A stretch of 64,000 nt of DNA from Ruminococcus flavefaciens. Lineage in GTDB: Bacteria > Bacillota > Clostridia > Oscillospirales > Ruminococcaceae. The notes under the pieces are model-generated. The model was given only the letters and a program-made list of their open reading frames with translations, searched no databases and had not been told where the DNA came from. A program made the position numbers and the translations under genes. Location of the stretch: contig DBXO01000020.1 in NCBI GenBank assembly GCA_002309635.1, positions 31,364 through 95,363 of the forward strand. Direction: 5' to 3'. This document shows, one piece after another, positions 7,599 through 16,817 of this stretch. Position 1 is the first letter of the stretch. Each line of letters starts with the position of its first letter.

Positions 7599-7632
7599 AA
7601 GCGCCGCTACTAAAAAGTATCGGCGCTTTTTA
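7599..7632. terminator. Shared terminator, GH13 and epimerase genes
   Basis: Stem AAGCGCCG/CGGCGCTT with a 14-base loop followed by TTTTAT. It lies between two converging genes and could serve both. Confidence 0.75.
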
Positions 7633-7634
7633 TG

Positions 7635-8501
7635 TTAATGTCCGCTTAAATATGCATCTATGGTATTGAATACCGACTTTTTCACATCTCCGAAAACAAA
7701 GCCTGAGGCTTCAGCCTTTGAGGTATCAAGGGTAGCAAATGGCGGATATCCGTTATATGGTGCAGCTGCACCTTTTTCGGAAAGCAGGGCTTTCCTGCCT
7801 GTTTTCCGCTCTATATAGCCTGTTATCTCGGCAATGGAGATATCGCCTGAGCCGCAGCCGTTAACGGGGCCGGAAATGTCATTTTCAGCTGCATATGCAA
7901 GGAATTCCCCGGCTTCGGTCTCATGTATGAAGCTTATTCGGGAATCCATATCATCAATGTACATGGGCTCCCCTGCAAGTATCCTTTCAACGTAGAAACG
8001 AAGCCTTCCCGTGTAGTCATTTCTGCCTATGACCACAGGATAACGAACGGCGGTATATTTCTGCTGCGGATAGCTCTGTACAAGAGCGCATTCAGCCTGC
8101 CGCTTCACCTCACTGTAGTCTGAATCTGCTCTCTCACACCACCTGAGCGGGTATTTTCCGGGGGCAAAGGCGCTTTCGGGAGTATCCCTTCCGATGTTTT
8201 CGTATACTGAGGACGTTGACATCAGGACATATTTCCTGCACTCCACATGGTCAAGCAGCCTTTTTACGTCATTTGACGAGTAGGCTATCTTATCAATGAC
8301 CACATCATAGCTCCTGCCGTCAAGAGTGGCAGCTATGCCAGCTTCGTCAAGCCTGTCAAAGATCAGTCTTTTTACTTTGCTGCCGAAATCATCGGGAGTT
8401 CTTCCCCTTGTGGCCACAGTTACCTCATGCCCGTCCGCAATAAGTCTTCCGATCATCGGTATGCCGAAAAAGCGTGTGCCTCCCGCTACGAGTATATTCA
8501 T
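7635..8501 (-). CDS. NAD(P)-dependent epimerase/dehydratase (SDR family)
   Basis: This 288-residue protein has an N-terminal Rossmann motif GGTRFFG (residues 7-13), as in extended or atypical SDR nucleotide-sugar enzymes. The YNxxK-type active site is not clear, so it may be an atypical member. The ATG overlaps the stop of the upstream GNAT gene (ATGA), showing translational coupling in a two-gene operon. Substrate unknown. Confidence 0.8.
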   Translation of the reverse strand: MNILVAGGTRFFGIPMIGRLIADGHEVTVATRGRTPDDFGSKVKRLIFDRLDEAGIAATLDGRSYDVVIDKIAYSSNDVKRLLDHVECRKYVLMSTSSVYENIGRDTPESAFAPGKYPLRWCERADSDYSEVKRQAECALVQSYPQQKYTAVRYPVVIGRNDYTGRLRFYVERILAGEPMYIDDMDSRISFIHETEAGEFLAYAAENDISGPVNGCGSGDISIAEITGYIERKTGRKALLSEKGAAAPYNGYPPFATLDTSKAEASGFVFGDVKKSVFNTIDAYLSGH

Positions 8502-8959
8502 TTCAGAAACTCCTTTTTCATGTAGTCATAGCAGAGATAATCGCCGTTTTCCGTGAGTACTGAGTGAAATTCCGTAGCTTCGTAGCCTTTTTTGAGATAT
8601 ATCGCCTTTGCAGGGAACGAAGCGCTCAGTTCCGCATGACCGTATTTTTGTGAGACAAGCTCCTCAGCAAAAGCGATCAGTCTGCCGCCGAAGCCTTTTC
8701 CCTGACATTCGGGCAGTACGAACAGGCGGTTTATCTCACAGCCGTTTACCGTAACAGTACCTGCTGCCTCGCCGCCGTCATACAGTATATAGACATTTCC
8801 GTCATTGATATCACACATTATATGCTCGTCCGAGTGATAAGCAAGGAAGAAATCAACAGCTCCCGCAGGATAATAGCGGGGATAGACCGCCTTTATGGTC
8901 CTGTGTGCGATATCCTTTACGATACCAAGCTGTGACGCTTCTGCAATTTTTATCTCCAT
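8498..8959 (-). CDS. GNAT-family N-acetyltransferase
   Basis: This 153-residue protein carries the acetyl-CoA loop in LPECQGKGFGGRLIAFAEEL (about residues 81-100), the hallmark of GNAT enzymes. The short ATG at 8959 has a ribosome site (GAGGTGGGAAT) and sits 24 bases after a consensus promoter. The longer reading frame upstream would run across that promoter and is rejected. The acceptor is unknown. It is co-transcribed with the epimerase downstream. Confidence 0.85.
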   Translation of the reverse strand: MEIKIAEASQLGIVKDIAHRTIKAVYPRYYPAGAVDFFLAYHSDEHIMCDINDGNVYILYDGGEAAGTVTVNGCEINRLFVLPECQGKGFGGRLIAFAEELVSQKYGHAELSASFPAKAIYLKKGYEATEFHSVLTENGDYLCYDYMKKEFLK

Positions 8960-8983
8960 ATTCCCACCTCTTTCATAAGTTGT

Positions 8984-9012
8984 ATTATATAGCAAAATAT
9001 GGCAGATGTCAA
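8984..9012 (-). promoter_or_regulatory. GNAT-epimerase promoter
   Basis: TTGACA, 17 bases, TATAAT on the minus strand. It is divergent from, and only three bases from, the uvrA promoter. Confidence 0.85.
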
Positions 9013-9015
9013 TGC

Positions 9016-9044
9016 TTGCAATCATGAGCACATCGTGATATAAT
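9016..9044 (+). promoter_or_regulatory. uvrA promoter
   Basis: TTGCAA, 17 bases, TATAAT, with a leader of about 70 bases. No LexA-type (SOS) box was recognised by eye. Confidence 0.75.
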
Positions 9045-9121
9045 ATATCTGTATGCGCCGCCTGTAAGACAAGGGCGGCTGTCATCGAAAAGTATCTGAT
9101 ATCACTGAAAAGGAGCTTTTT

Positions 9122-11944
9122 ATGACCGATAAAATAATAATCAAGGGCGCAAGGGAGAACAATCTGAAAAATATCGACCTTGAACTTCCGAGGGACCGTC
9201 TTATCGTTATGACCGGACTTTCGGGCTCGGGCAAGTCCTCTCTTGCATTTGATACCATATATGCGGACGGTCAGCGCCGCTACGTGGAAAGCCTTTCCTC
9301 CTATGCGAGAATGTTCCTCGGGCAAATGGAAAAACCTGACGTGGACAGCATAGAGGGACTTTCCCCCGCTATCTCCATTGACCAGAAGACCACCTCCAGG
9401 AATCCGCGTTCAACAGTTGGTACCGTCACAGAGATATACGATTACCTCCGACTGCTCTATGCAAGAATAGGTATCCCCCACTGTCCGGTCTGCGGCAGGG
9501 AGATCTCACAGCAGACCATAGACCAGATGGTGGACACTCTCATGGCTCTCCCCGCAGGCACGAAGCTCCAGCTTCTCGCTCCCATAGTGAGGAACCGCAA
9601 GGGCCAGTACGCAAAGGAGCTTGAAAGCGCAAAAAGATCAGGCTTTGTACGTGCAAGAATAGACGGTATAATGTACGAGCTTGCTGAAGAGATAAAGCTC
9701 GACAAGAACAAGAAGCACAATATTGAGATAATAGTTGACCGAATCGTCATCAAGGAGGGCATAGAGTCCCGTATCACCGACAGCCTTGAAACTGTCTTCA
9801 ACCTTTCGGGAGGACTTGCCATTGCCGATGTCATCGACGGGGAGGAGATACTTTTCTCGCAGAATTACGCCTGCCCCGAGCATAATATAAGTATAGGTGA
9901 GCTTGAGCCCGTAATGTTCTCATTCAACAATCCTGTAGGCGCATGCCCGAAGTGTACGGGTCTCGGTGTTTTCAGACACATCGACCCGGAGCTCATAATC
10001 CCTAACCCCGACCTCTCCATAGAGGACGGAGCCATTAACGCCTCGGGCTGGAACAGCCTTGACGAAACGTCAGTCGCTTCAATGTACTACCGCGCTATTT
10101 CCGGGAAGTACGGCGTTCCCATAGACATTCCCGTAAAGGAACTGAAAAAGGAGCAGCTTGACCTTTTCCTCTACGGCACAGGCGACGAGACCCTTGAGCT
10201 GAAACGTCCCGCTTCACTGGGCGGCGGCAGCTACCGCTCACCGTTCGAAGGTGTGGTAAACAATCTCGAGCGCCGCTACAAAGAGACCTCCAGCGAGTAT
10301 TCAAGGAACGAGATTGAAGAGTACATGAGCGAGGTAAGCTGCCCCGTATGTAAGGGAAAAAGGCTTCGTGACGAGTACCTTGCAGTAACTGTGGGCGGGA
10401 AGAATATCAGCGAGATAACTGACCTCTCCGTCAAAGAGGGGCTCCGTTTTTTCAGCGAGCTCAGGCTCTCGGAGCATGATTCTTTCGTCGGTGAACGCAT
10501 AATCAAGGAGATAAAGGAGCGCCTCGGCTTTCTCAGCAGCGTGGGTCTTGACTACCTTACCCTGTCGCGCTCCTCGGGAACTCTGTCGGGAGGCGAAAGC
10601 CAGCGTATCCGCCTTGCAACGCAGATAGGCTCTTCTCTTGTCGGAGTGCTGTATATCCTCGATGAACCGAGTATAGGCCTTCATCAGCGTGACAACGACA
10701 AGCTCATAGCCACACTGAAACGTCTCCGCGACCTCGGCAACACTCTCATAGTTGTCGAGCATGACGATGACACCATGCTTGCCGCGGATTATATAGTGGA
10801 TATCGGTCCGGGTGCGGGTATCCACGGCGGCGAGGTAGTCTTCGCGGGAACTGTGGACAAGCTGCTGAAATGCAAAACTTCCATAACAGGGCAGTACCTC
10901 AGCGGCAGAAAGAAGATAGAGATACCGAAAAAACGCAGGAGCGGCAACGGAAAGTTCCTGACGGTACACGGCGCGTCTGAACATAATCTCCGCAATATCG
11001 ATGTTTCCGTACCTCTCGGGGAGCTCGTATGCATAACGGGAGTCTCAGGTTCGGGCAAGTCCTCACTGGTAAACGAGATAATCTACAAGCACCTTGCCGC
11101 AAAGCTCAACCGTGCTAAGATAAGATGCGGTGAATTTACGTCTATGGAGGGCGTTGAGAACCTTGACAAGGTAATATGCATAGACCAGTCGCCTATCGGC
11201 CGTACCCCGCGTTCAAATCCCGCCACCTATACAGGAGTTTTCAGTGATATACGCGACCTTTTCTCAAAAACTCCCGATGCCAAGGCTCACGGATATACGA
11301 GCGGACGTTTTTCATTCAACGTAAAGGGAGGACGCTGCGAGGCCTGTGAGGGTGACGGTATCATAAAGATAGAAATGCATTTCCTGCCTGATATATACGT
11401 ACCCTGCGAGGTATGCAAGGGCAGGCGCTACAACCGCGAGACGCTGGAGATACACTACAAGGGCAAGTCGATATACGACGTCCTGGAAATGACAGTTGAC
11501 GAGGGCGTGGAATTCTTCGAGCATATCCCGAAAATAGCCAGAAAGCTGAAGACCTTGCAGGAGGTAGGTCTCGGCTATATCAAGATAGGACAGCCTGCCA
11601 CTACCCTTTCGGGAGGCGAGGCTCAGCGCGTTAAGCTCTCCACGGAGCTCTCAAAGCGCTCAACAGGCAGCACTATCTATATCCTTGACGAGCCCACCAC
11701 GGGACTTCACACAGCCGACGTACACAAACTCATAGACGTGTTGCAGAAGCTGACAGATCAGGGAAATACAGTCCTTGTCATCGAGCACAACCTCAACGTG
11801 ATAAAGGTTGCCGACCATATCATCGACCTTGGTCCCGAGGGCGGAGACGGCGGCGGAACAATAGTTGCACAGGGCACTCCCGAGGAAGTGGCAAAGTGCA
11901 GGGCTTCATACACGGGACAGTATCTGAGCCCCTACCTGAAATAG
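9122..11944 (+). CDS. uvrA: Excinuclease ABC subunit A
   Basis: This is the damage-recognition ATPase of nucleotide excision repair, 940 residues as usual. It has two ABC modules with Walker A motifs GLSGSGKSS (about 32-40) and GVSGSGKSS (second half) and signatures LSGGESQR and LSGGEAQR. The zinc-binding Cys pairs CPVC, CPKC, CEAC and CEVC are present. The ATG follows AAAAGGAGCTTTTT. It is monocistronic: uvrB is not adjacent, unlike in many Firmicutes. Confidence 0.98.
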   Translation: MTDKIIIKGARENNLKNIDLELPRDRLIVMTGLSGSGKSSLAFDTIYADGQRRYVESLSSYARMFLGQMEKPDVDSIEGLSPAISIDQKTTSRNPRSTVGTVTEIYDYLRLLYARIGIPHCPVCGREISQQTIDQMVDTLMALPAGTKLQLLAPIVRNRKGQYAKELESAKRSGFVRARIDGIMYELAEEIKLDKNKKHNIEIIVDRIVIKEGIESRITDSLETVFNLSGGLAIADVIDGEEILFSQNYACPEHNISIGELEPVMFSFNNPVGACPKCTGLGVFRHIDPELIIPNPDLSIEDGAINASGWNSLDETSVASMYYRAISGKYGVPIDIPVKELKKEQLDLFLYGTGDETLELKRPASLGGGSYRSPFEGVVNNLERRYKETSSEYSRNEIEEYMSEVSCPVCKGKRLRDEYLAVTVGGKNISEITDLSVKEGLRFFSELRLSEHDSFVGERIIKEIKERLGFLSSVGLDYLTLSRSSGTLSGGESQRIRLATQIGSSLVGVLYILDEPSIGLHQRDNDKLIATLKRLRDLGNTLIVVEHDDDTMLAADYIVDIGPGAGIHGGEVVFAGTVDKLLKCKTSITGQYLSGRKKIEIPKKRRSGNGKFLTVHGASEHNLRNIDVSVPLGELVCITGVSGSGKSSLVNEIIYKHLAAKLNRAKIRCGEFTSMEGVENLDKVICIDQSPIGRTPRSNPATYTGVFSDIRDLFSKTPDAKAHGYTSGRFSFNVKGGRCEACEGDGIIKIEMHFLPDIYVPCEVCKGRRYNRETLEIHYKGKSIYDVLEMTVDEGVEFFEHIPKIARKLKTLQEVGLGYIKIGQPATTLSGGEAQRVKLSTELSKRSTGSTIYILDEPTTGLHTADVHKLIDVLQKLTDQGNTVLVIEHNLNVIKVADHIIDLGPEGGDGGGTIVAQGTPEEVAKCRASYTGQYLSPYLK

Positions 11945-11960
11945 ACCATGTAATAATTTT

Positions 11961-12000
11961 GCCCCCGAGCAGTCGTTTATTGCTCGGGGGCTTTGTTTTT
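11961..12000 (+). terminator. uvrA terminator
   Basis: Very stable stem GCCCCCGAGCA/TGCTCGGGGGC followed by TTTGTTTTT. Confidence 0.9.
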
Positions 12001-12047
12001 TAGTTAAACCGTAAGCTCAGCAATGAGTTCCGGCTCACGGCTAAACA

Positions 12048-12839
12048 CTATATCTTTTTAAGTATGGCAATAGCCGCATAGTGCAGCACATCGAACTCCT
12101 CGGGAGCAATACTGTTCAGCAGAGCCATATGCTCGCGCTCCCAGGCTTCGGTCTCTTCTTTGCTTAGTGAAGCCTCAATGCCGCGGCAGGCTTTCATTCT
12201 GCCGTTCCAGCTCTCGCGGGTAAAGTGTACATTCACGTCGAACTCCACACGCTCTGCCACTCCGAAGCGCTCCAGCACCTTATCGTCTATGAACACAGGC
12301 TTTCTCGTCCAGCCGCCCCCTGTCCACTTTGGATTGTATTTCAGCACAAGCTCCTCGCTTTTTTCAGCTATCCTGTCATCGAATGGCAGCCATGCCATCT
12401 GCATCACAACCAGTCTGCCGTCAGCTTTCAGCATCTCATACAGCTTCGGAACAAGCTTATCATAATCGAAGTACCAGAAGCACTGACAAGCTGTGATAAC
12501 GTCAAAGGTACCGCCCGGAAAGTCTATATCCTCCGCGGGAGAAGCAAAGAAATCTATATCCATTCCGCCTTTTTCCGCAAGGCGCTTTGCCTGCTCTATC
12601 TGATTCTCCGAGATATCGGTACCTGTCCATTCAGCACCGAAGCGGTACATATTACGCGGGATAACACCTGTGCCCGTGCCAATGTCCAGTACAGTCTGTC
12701 CCTTTACGCAGAGCCCGCGCTCTACAAGAGCTTCATAGAACTTCTGAGGGTAAATATCCCTGTATTTTGCATAGTTTTCGGAAGTCCTGCCCCAGTCGAA
12801 TGCCTTTCCGCCGTCAATATCCTTGTTTACGATGTTCAT
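12048..12839 (-). CDS. Class I SAM-dependent methyltransferase
   Basis: This 263-residue soluble protein has the SAM-binding motif I VLDIGTGTGVIPRN (about residues 50-63), an acidic motif II (WTGTDIS) and a motif near DVITACQCFWYFD, as in Methyltransf_11/UbiE-like proteins. The acceptor is not evident. It is preceded by a terminator of the pectinolytic gene, so it is probably transcribed from its own start within 12840-12903, although no clear promoter was seen there. Confidence 0.85.
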   Translation of the reverse strand: MNIVNKDIDGGKAFDWGRTSENYAKYRDIYPQKFYEALVERGLCVKGQTVLDIGTGTGVIPRNMYRFGAEWTGTDISENQIEQAKRLAEKGGMDIDFFASPAEDIDFPGGTFDVITACQCFWYFDYDKLVPKLYEMLKADGRLVVMQMAWLPFDDRIAEKSEELVLKYNPKWTGGGWTRKPVFIDDKVLERFGVAERVEFDVNVHFTRESWNGRMKACRGIEASLSKEETEAWEREHMALLNSIAPEEFDVLHYAAIAILKKI

Positions 12840-12897
12840 TTTACTTTTCCTTTCAATATGAAAATATATTATATGATATCATGATTTCCCCTCATTG

Positions 12898-12929
12898 TCA
12901 AGAAAAAGCTGCACATATGTGCAGCTTTT
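12898..12929 (-). terminator. Terminator of the rhamnogalacturonan lyase gene
   Basis: Perfect stem AAAAGCTGCAC/GTGCAGCTTTT with a 4-base loop, followed by TTCTTG on the minus strand. Confidence 0.85.
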
Positions 12930-12933
12930 AATG

Positions 12934-15675
12934 TTACTTTACAGTCGGATCGAGGCTTACGAACTTATGCAGCAGATACTCCTGTATCCTGAGGGCGTCG
13001 TTTGAGGTGATACCCTTACTGCTGATATCAACGTCTCCATTTATTATTCCCTGATCGGTGATATGCTTCTCATCGGAGCCCTTAACACCATACTTATCGG
13101 GATTTGCAAGGCTCTGCATGATAAGCACCGCATCTGACATGTCAACTCCGCCGTCGCAGTTTGAATCTCCCCATACAGTTACCTCAGGTATGTCGGGATT
13201 GGTAGTTACAATGGTAACAGGCTCTGTAACCGGAGCTGTCGTAGTAGTGGTGGTCGTGGTGGTGGTAGTTGTAGTTGTCGTCGTGGTAGTTGTAGTCGTA
13301 ACAACCTCGGGAGCCTTGACAAAAGCAGTATAGTTGATAACGTTTCCTGTCATACCGTTTGTACCGAGAACAACCTTCTGACCTGCCTCAAAAGCCTTCT
13401 TGTATACCGAGAAGTTTACTTCATTGCTTGACCCCGCCGTAAAAGCCGTCTTTGTGTAGCCGCTGAGCCATGAGGGAACAGAATTTGCTTCCTCCTCACG
13501 GGTATCAATGAGAACATACACCTCGCACTTGTCCGCTGTTGTGAACTCTGCAAGGTCGCTGTCCGTATTCTTGGAGTTGCAGGCTGTCATTATGTACTCG
13601 CAGTTTTCGAGCTCAGATGGCAGAGCTGTATATGTAAAGTCTCTGTCACCGTAGATAGGACCGCCTGTCCTGTTGGATTCCATGAGCTTCCATGAGCCTG
13701 AGTTAGCGTTGTCCTTAACGAGGAAGTTCTTCACAAGCTTTCCGTTTACAGGCTCAGGAGGAGTATTGTTCAGCTTTATATTCGGTCTTGCGGGAAGCTG
13801 AGCCTCTGTACCCAGGTAGAAGCTCGGGTGAGGAGGCTGATTGTAAGAGGACTGCTGACAGCCGCACTGCATACGGTACTGCATATCGTGCATGAGGGTC
13901 GTCAGTCTGTACTTTGTCTCGGTATTTGTGCACCATACGCGGAGCTTTGAGTTATCCTCGGTTCTGAGGACCAGCTCCTCGCGCCAGTCGCCGAAGAGGT
14001 CTGCCGTAAGGCAGGGAACTGCCTTTGTGCCGTTGTTTGAAGCACAGCCTGTTGCTGTGAAAATTGTAGGATAATTGTTTATTGCCGCACCGTCTGTAAT
14101 GGTGATATCGTCAAGTAGCTCGCGCTCCAGGTCTCCGTCCCAGTAGATAAGGAAGTTTGTGGCAGGCCATTTGTCGCCTATCTGCTTGCCTGAAACATCG
14201 AATACTGCATTGGCAGGTCTTGAGCCCCAGAACTCAGCTCCGCTGTTTCCTGCAACGATATTGTCAGCACAGCAGCGGCCTGTATCCTTATCGCCGTCGT
14301 AGTGCCATATTATCTGACCGTTCTTTCCATACACCAGTGAGATGCCGTAGCTGCCGCTCTCATGGCAGAGGAATACCTCGATTCCTTCACGATTCGGGTC
14401 AAGATCGCCGACGTGCATAGCGTCGCCGTGTCCCTTCTTTGTGGACCAGAGAAGCTTTCCGTTATCGTCGATAACGCATGCCCCCATGCAGACCTCCTGT
14501 CTGCCGTCGTTGTCGAAATCTGCAATCATTACGTTATGGTTTCCGTTTCCGTAGCCCGGATCATTTGAGTTGAATCCCGTATCATATACCCACTTCTTCA
14601 CAAGCTTGCCGTTTACAACGTCAACAGCAGAAAGAGTGAGCCTTGTATAGTAGCCTCTGCCGTAAACAGCCGAGGGGTGAACTCCGTCGAGATATGCGAT
14701 AGCGCAGTTGTAGCGCTCGCAGCGGTTGCCGTAGTTGTCGCCCCATGTGCTCTTGGCGGTATTGCTGGTAGCGTCACCGCGGGGAACGGGGAAGTCGATA
14801 GTATCGAGAGCCGCGCCTGTTGCGCCGTCGAAAAGGGTCATGTACTCGGGTCCCTGCAATACGGTTCCTGCGCTGTCAAGATAGTTGGCATTGCCGTTGC
14901 CTATGACCTGACCTCTGCCGTCAACAGTTCCGTCGCAGGTCTTTGTTATGAGCTCCGCCTTGCCGTCGCAGTCGAAGTCGGCAACTGCCATCTGTGTGTA
15001 GTGCTGACCGGCACGGATATTCTTACCCATGTCTATCCGCCACAGCTTCTTACCGAAAAGGGTGTAGCAGTCAATGTAAACATTTCCCGTAAACCCTTGT
15101 AATCCCTTATCGGGATTGTGCGTCTGAGAGTTATCCTTGGAATTTGAAGGATCCCACTTAACGAATATCTCATACTGTCCGTCGCCGTCAACGTCGCCTG
15201 CGCAGCAGTCATTTGGCGAATAGGTATACGCTTCTCCGTTGATAGTGCCTCCTCTCGGCACATCGAGAGGTATATCGAAGTAATTGCTGCCAGATGTGAA
15301 GCGGCAGTCCTCGGAAGAAACGACACTGCCGTTTACGAGGGTGTCAACGCGGTACTTTGAGCTTGAATTGCCGCTTGCGTCCCAGTAGTTTGTGGCTTCG
15401 CCAGCCTTGCTTGTGTAAATGAGCTGGTCGTCGCGGAAGAGCTGAAATTCGGCGTCGTCCTTGTCATTAGCATTGAAGCGCCAGCTGATGAACATACCGT
15501 TGCCCGATTTTATAGCATATATGCCGCGGTCAAGGTACTCCATAATTGCGGAGCCGTTGCCTCCGACTCCGTAAGCAGCGTCAGCAATGAGAGAAGTTCC
15601 CATGCCAAGACTTGAGCTTGCGGCAACTGCGAGAGAGGCAGCAGCAGCCGCTATTTTTTTCAGTTTCAGGTTCAT
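12934..15675 (-). CDS. Rhamnogalacturonan lyase (PL11) with dockerin
   Basis: This secreted cellulosomal enzyme of 913 residues should cut the rhamnogalacturonan-I backbone of pectin by beta-elimination. A signal peptide (MNLKLKKIAAAAASLAVAAS) leads into a beta-propeller PL11 module with repeated Ca-binding loops, such as GDVDGDGQYEIFV, ADFDCDGKAELIT and ADFDNDGRQEVCM. An accessory region near residues 640-770 follows, then a run of about 21 Thr, then a dockerin (NCDGGVDMSDAVLIMQ, second repeat DVDISSKGITSNDALRIQ). The ATG at 15675 follows GGGGGAATTAC. The dockerin implies attachment to a scaffoldin cohesin outside the cell. Confidence 0.92.
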   Translation of the reverse strand: MNLKLKKIAAAAASLAVAASSSLGMGTSLIADAAYGVGGNGSAIMEYLDRGIYAIKSGNGMFISWRFNANDKDDAEFQLFRDDQLIYTSKAGEATNYWDASGNSSSKYRVDTLVNGSVVSSEDCRFTSGSNYFDIPLDVPRGGTINGEAYTYSPNDCCAGDVDGDGQYEIFVKWDPSNSKDNSQTHNPDKGLQGFTGNVYIDCYTLFGKKLWRIDMGKNIRAGQHYTQMAVADFDCDGKAELITKTCDGTVDGRGQVIGNGNANYLDSAGTVLQGPEYMTLFDGATGAALDTIDFPVPRGDATSNTAKSTWGDNYGNRCERYNCAIAYLDGVHPSAVYGRGYYTRLTLSAVDVVNGKLVKKWVYDTGFNSNDPGYGNGNHNVMIADFDNDGRQEVCMGACVIDDNGKLLWSTKKGHGDAMHVGDLDPNREGIEVFLCHESGSYGISLVYGKNGQIIWHYDGDKDTGRCCADNIVAGNSGAEFWGSRPANAVFDVSGKQIGDKWPATNFLIYWDGDLERELLDDITITDGAAINNYPTIFTATGCASNNGTKAVPCLTADLFGDWREELVLRTEDNSKLRVWCTNTETKYRLTTLMHDMQYRMQCGCQQSSYNQPPHPSFYLGTEAQLPARPNIKLNNTPPEPVNGKLVKNFLVKDNANSGSWKLMESNRTGGPIYGDRDFTYTALPSELENCEYIMTACNSKNTDSDLAEFTTADKCEVYVLIDTREEEANSVPSWLSGYTKTAFTAGSSNEVNFSVYKKAFEAGQKVVLGTNGMTGNVINYTAFVKAPEVVTTTTTTTTTTTTTTTTTTTTTAPVTEPVTIVTTNPDIPEVTVWGDSNCDGGVDMSDAVLIMQSLANPDKYGVKGSDEKHITDQGIINGDVDISSKGITSNDALRIQEYLLHKFVSLDPTVK
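13237..13304 (-). repeat. Poly-Thr linker codon repeat
   Basis: Low-complexity ACN codon tract encoding the ~21-Thr linker between the PL11 part and the dockerin. The codons are mixed, so it is maintained at protein level; O-glycosylation of such linkers is known in cellulosomal enzymes. Confidence 0.8.
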
Positions 15676-15740
15676 TGTAATTCCCCCAGTCAATATTTTT
15701 ATTTTTTCACGATCTCGGGACCGCAGTCCTTGTCTATTAT

Positions 15741-15769
15741 ATTATACACTCTTATTCATAATTTTGCAA
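15741..15769 (-). promoter_or_regulatory. Promoter of the PL11 lyase
   Basis: TTGCAA, 17 bases, TATAAT on the minus strand, 65 bases before the start codon. The rest of the gap up to 15900 is AT-rich with no further signal seen. Confidence 0.75.
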
Positions 15770-15901
15770 TGATTGATTGTATCATTTTTCATACTTTTTT
15801 GTCCACATCAACATCTGTTATGTAAAATAATGCAGTAATTTTTAACAGAAAATGACACAATAAGATATATCCCGTATGTAACGCCGTACCCTGCATAAAA
15901 C

Positions 15902-15929
15902 AAAAACGGAGCATAACTGCTCCGTTTTT
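15902..15929 (-). terminator. Terminator of the MerR gene
   Basis: Stem AAAAACGGAGCA/TGCTCCGTTTTT, symmetric and with T runs on both strands. Confidence 0.8.
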
Positions 15930-15975
15930 CATAAATACAAGTATCACAGGCGGTTATTATCTGCCCCTTACGGGC

Positions 15976-16704
15976 TCATTTACCGAAGTATGCTTCGATA
16001 GCCGACGCTGCGAAATCCGCAGTCCCTTTGCCGCCCACCTTGTCGATATTCTCGGATATCTCTCCGCCGCCTGTGTACATCTTCCCAAGTCCTGCCAGTA
16101 TCTTATCCGTACAGGTATAGAAGTGTTCGGTTATAAAGCCCTGAAGCTTCTTTACCATAGCCTGCGCCTCTGCGCTTTCGGGACTACCTTTTTTCAGCTC
16201 TCCGAACTCCGCAAACAGCGACATGAAGCGCTCCATGAGCTCCTGCTCCTCCTCGGGAGTCCGCTTGCTCTCCTTTTCCTTCAGCTCCTTATATTCGGGA
16301 GTATTCCCCCACTGTTCCTTTGCTCTTTTTGCGTATTCATCAAGCTTTTTCCTGTCAAATGCTGAAAAATTCACTGCTCTCACTCCTGATAGTTTTATTC
16401 CGCGAGCGAAGCTGATGAGGTTCTCAAGGTGCTCCTTTTTCATTTCAAGCAGCTCTATCTGCTGCTCCAAAGCCTTTTTACGGTCGAAATCGGGACTGCT
16501 CACTATGCGCACTATATCCTTGAGCGGAAACTCCAGTTCGCGAAAAAGCAATATCTGCTGGAGCCGTTCCAGCGCCGTATCGTCATACAGCCTGTAGCCG
16601 CCAACGGTATGTGAAGCAGGCGGAAGAAGTCCTATCTCGTCGTAATATCGGAGAGTGCGTATACTCACTCCCGTTAGCTCACTGACCTGTTTGACCGTCA
16701 TCAT
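15976..16704 (-). CDS. MerR-family regulator with TipAS-like ligand domain
   Basis: The N-terminal MerR winged helix-turn-helix (MTVKQVSELTGVSIRTLRYY, residues 2-21) is followed by a long coiled coil and a C-terminal ~120-residue TipAS-type domain. That domain carries the antibiotic-recognition style sequence FYTCTDKILAGLGKMYTGGG. Such proteins bind thiopeptides or other drugs and untwist promoters with 19-bp spacers. The ATG at 16704 lies eight bases after GAGGAG. Its own promoter has exactly a 19-bp spacer with a dyad, so it probably autoregulates. No efflux gene is adjacent. Confidence 0.9.
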   Translation of the reverse strand: MMTVKQVSELTGVSIRTLRYYDEIGLLPPASHTVGGYRLYDDTALERLQQILLFRELEFPLKDIVRIVSSPDFDRKKALEQQIELLEMKKEHLENLISFARGIKLSGVRAVNFSAFDRKKLDEYAKRAKEQWGNTPEYKELKEKESKRTPEEEQELMERFMSLFAEFGELKKGSPESAEAQAMVKKLQGFITEHFYTCTDKILAGLGKMYTGGGEISENIDKVGGKGTADFAASAIEAYFGK

Positions 16705-16730
16705 GTTTACCACTCCTCTCGTGTGATTTC

Positions 16731-16761
16731 AGTATAGACCATGACGTAACGTGAGAGTCAA
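16731..16761 (-). promoter_or_regulatory. MerR-type promoter with 19-bp spacer
   Basis: TTGACT, 19 bases, TATACT on the minus strand. The spacer region contains the dyad GAC-N2-T-N-ACGT-N-ACGT-N-A-N2-GTC. The overlong spacer plus dyad is the signature of promoters controlled by MerR-family activators, here directly upstream of the MerR gene. Confidence 0.8.
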
Positions 16762-16817
16762 TAGTATTTTTCATCTTTGTAGGAAGTCACAAAAATCGCT
16801 GCGTTGATTTGTCAGTA

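Noticed and set aside
8498..9325. Extended 275-codon reading of the GNAT gene
   Set aside because: The extra N-terminal codons cross two divergent promoters and the uvrA start; the ATG at 8959 has a ribosome site and fits the family length.
13237..13304. Tandem three-base repeat resembling a satellite or short CRISPR-like array
   Set aside because: It is the in-frame Thr-codon linker of the PL11 enzyme, with no spacer structure.
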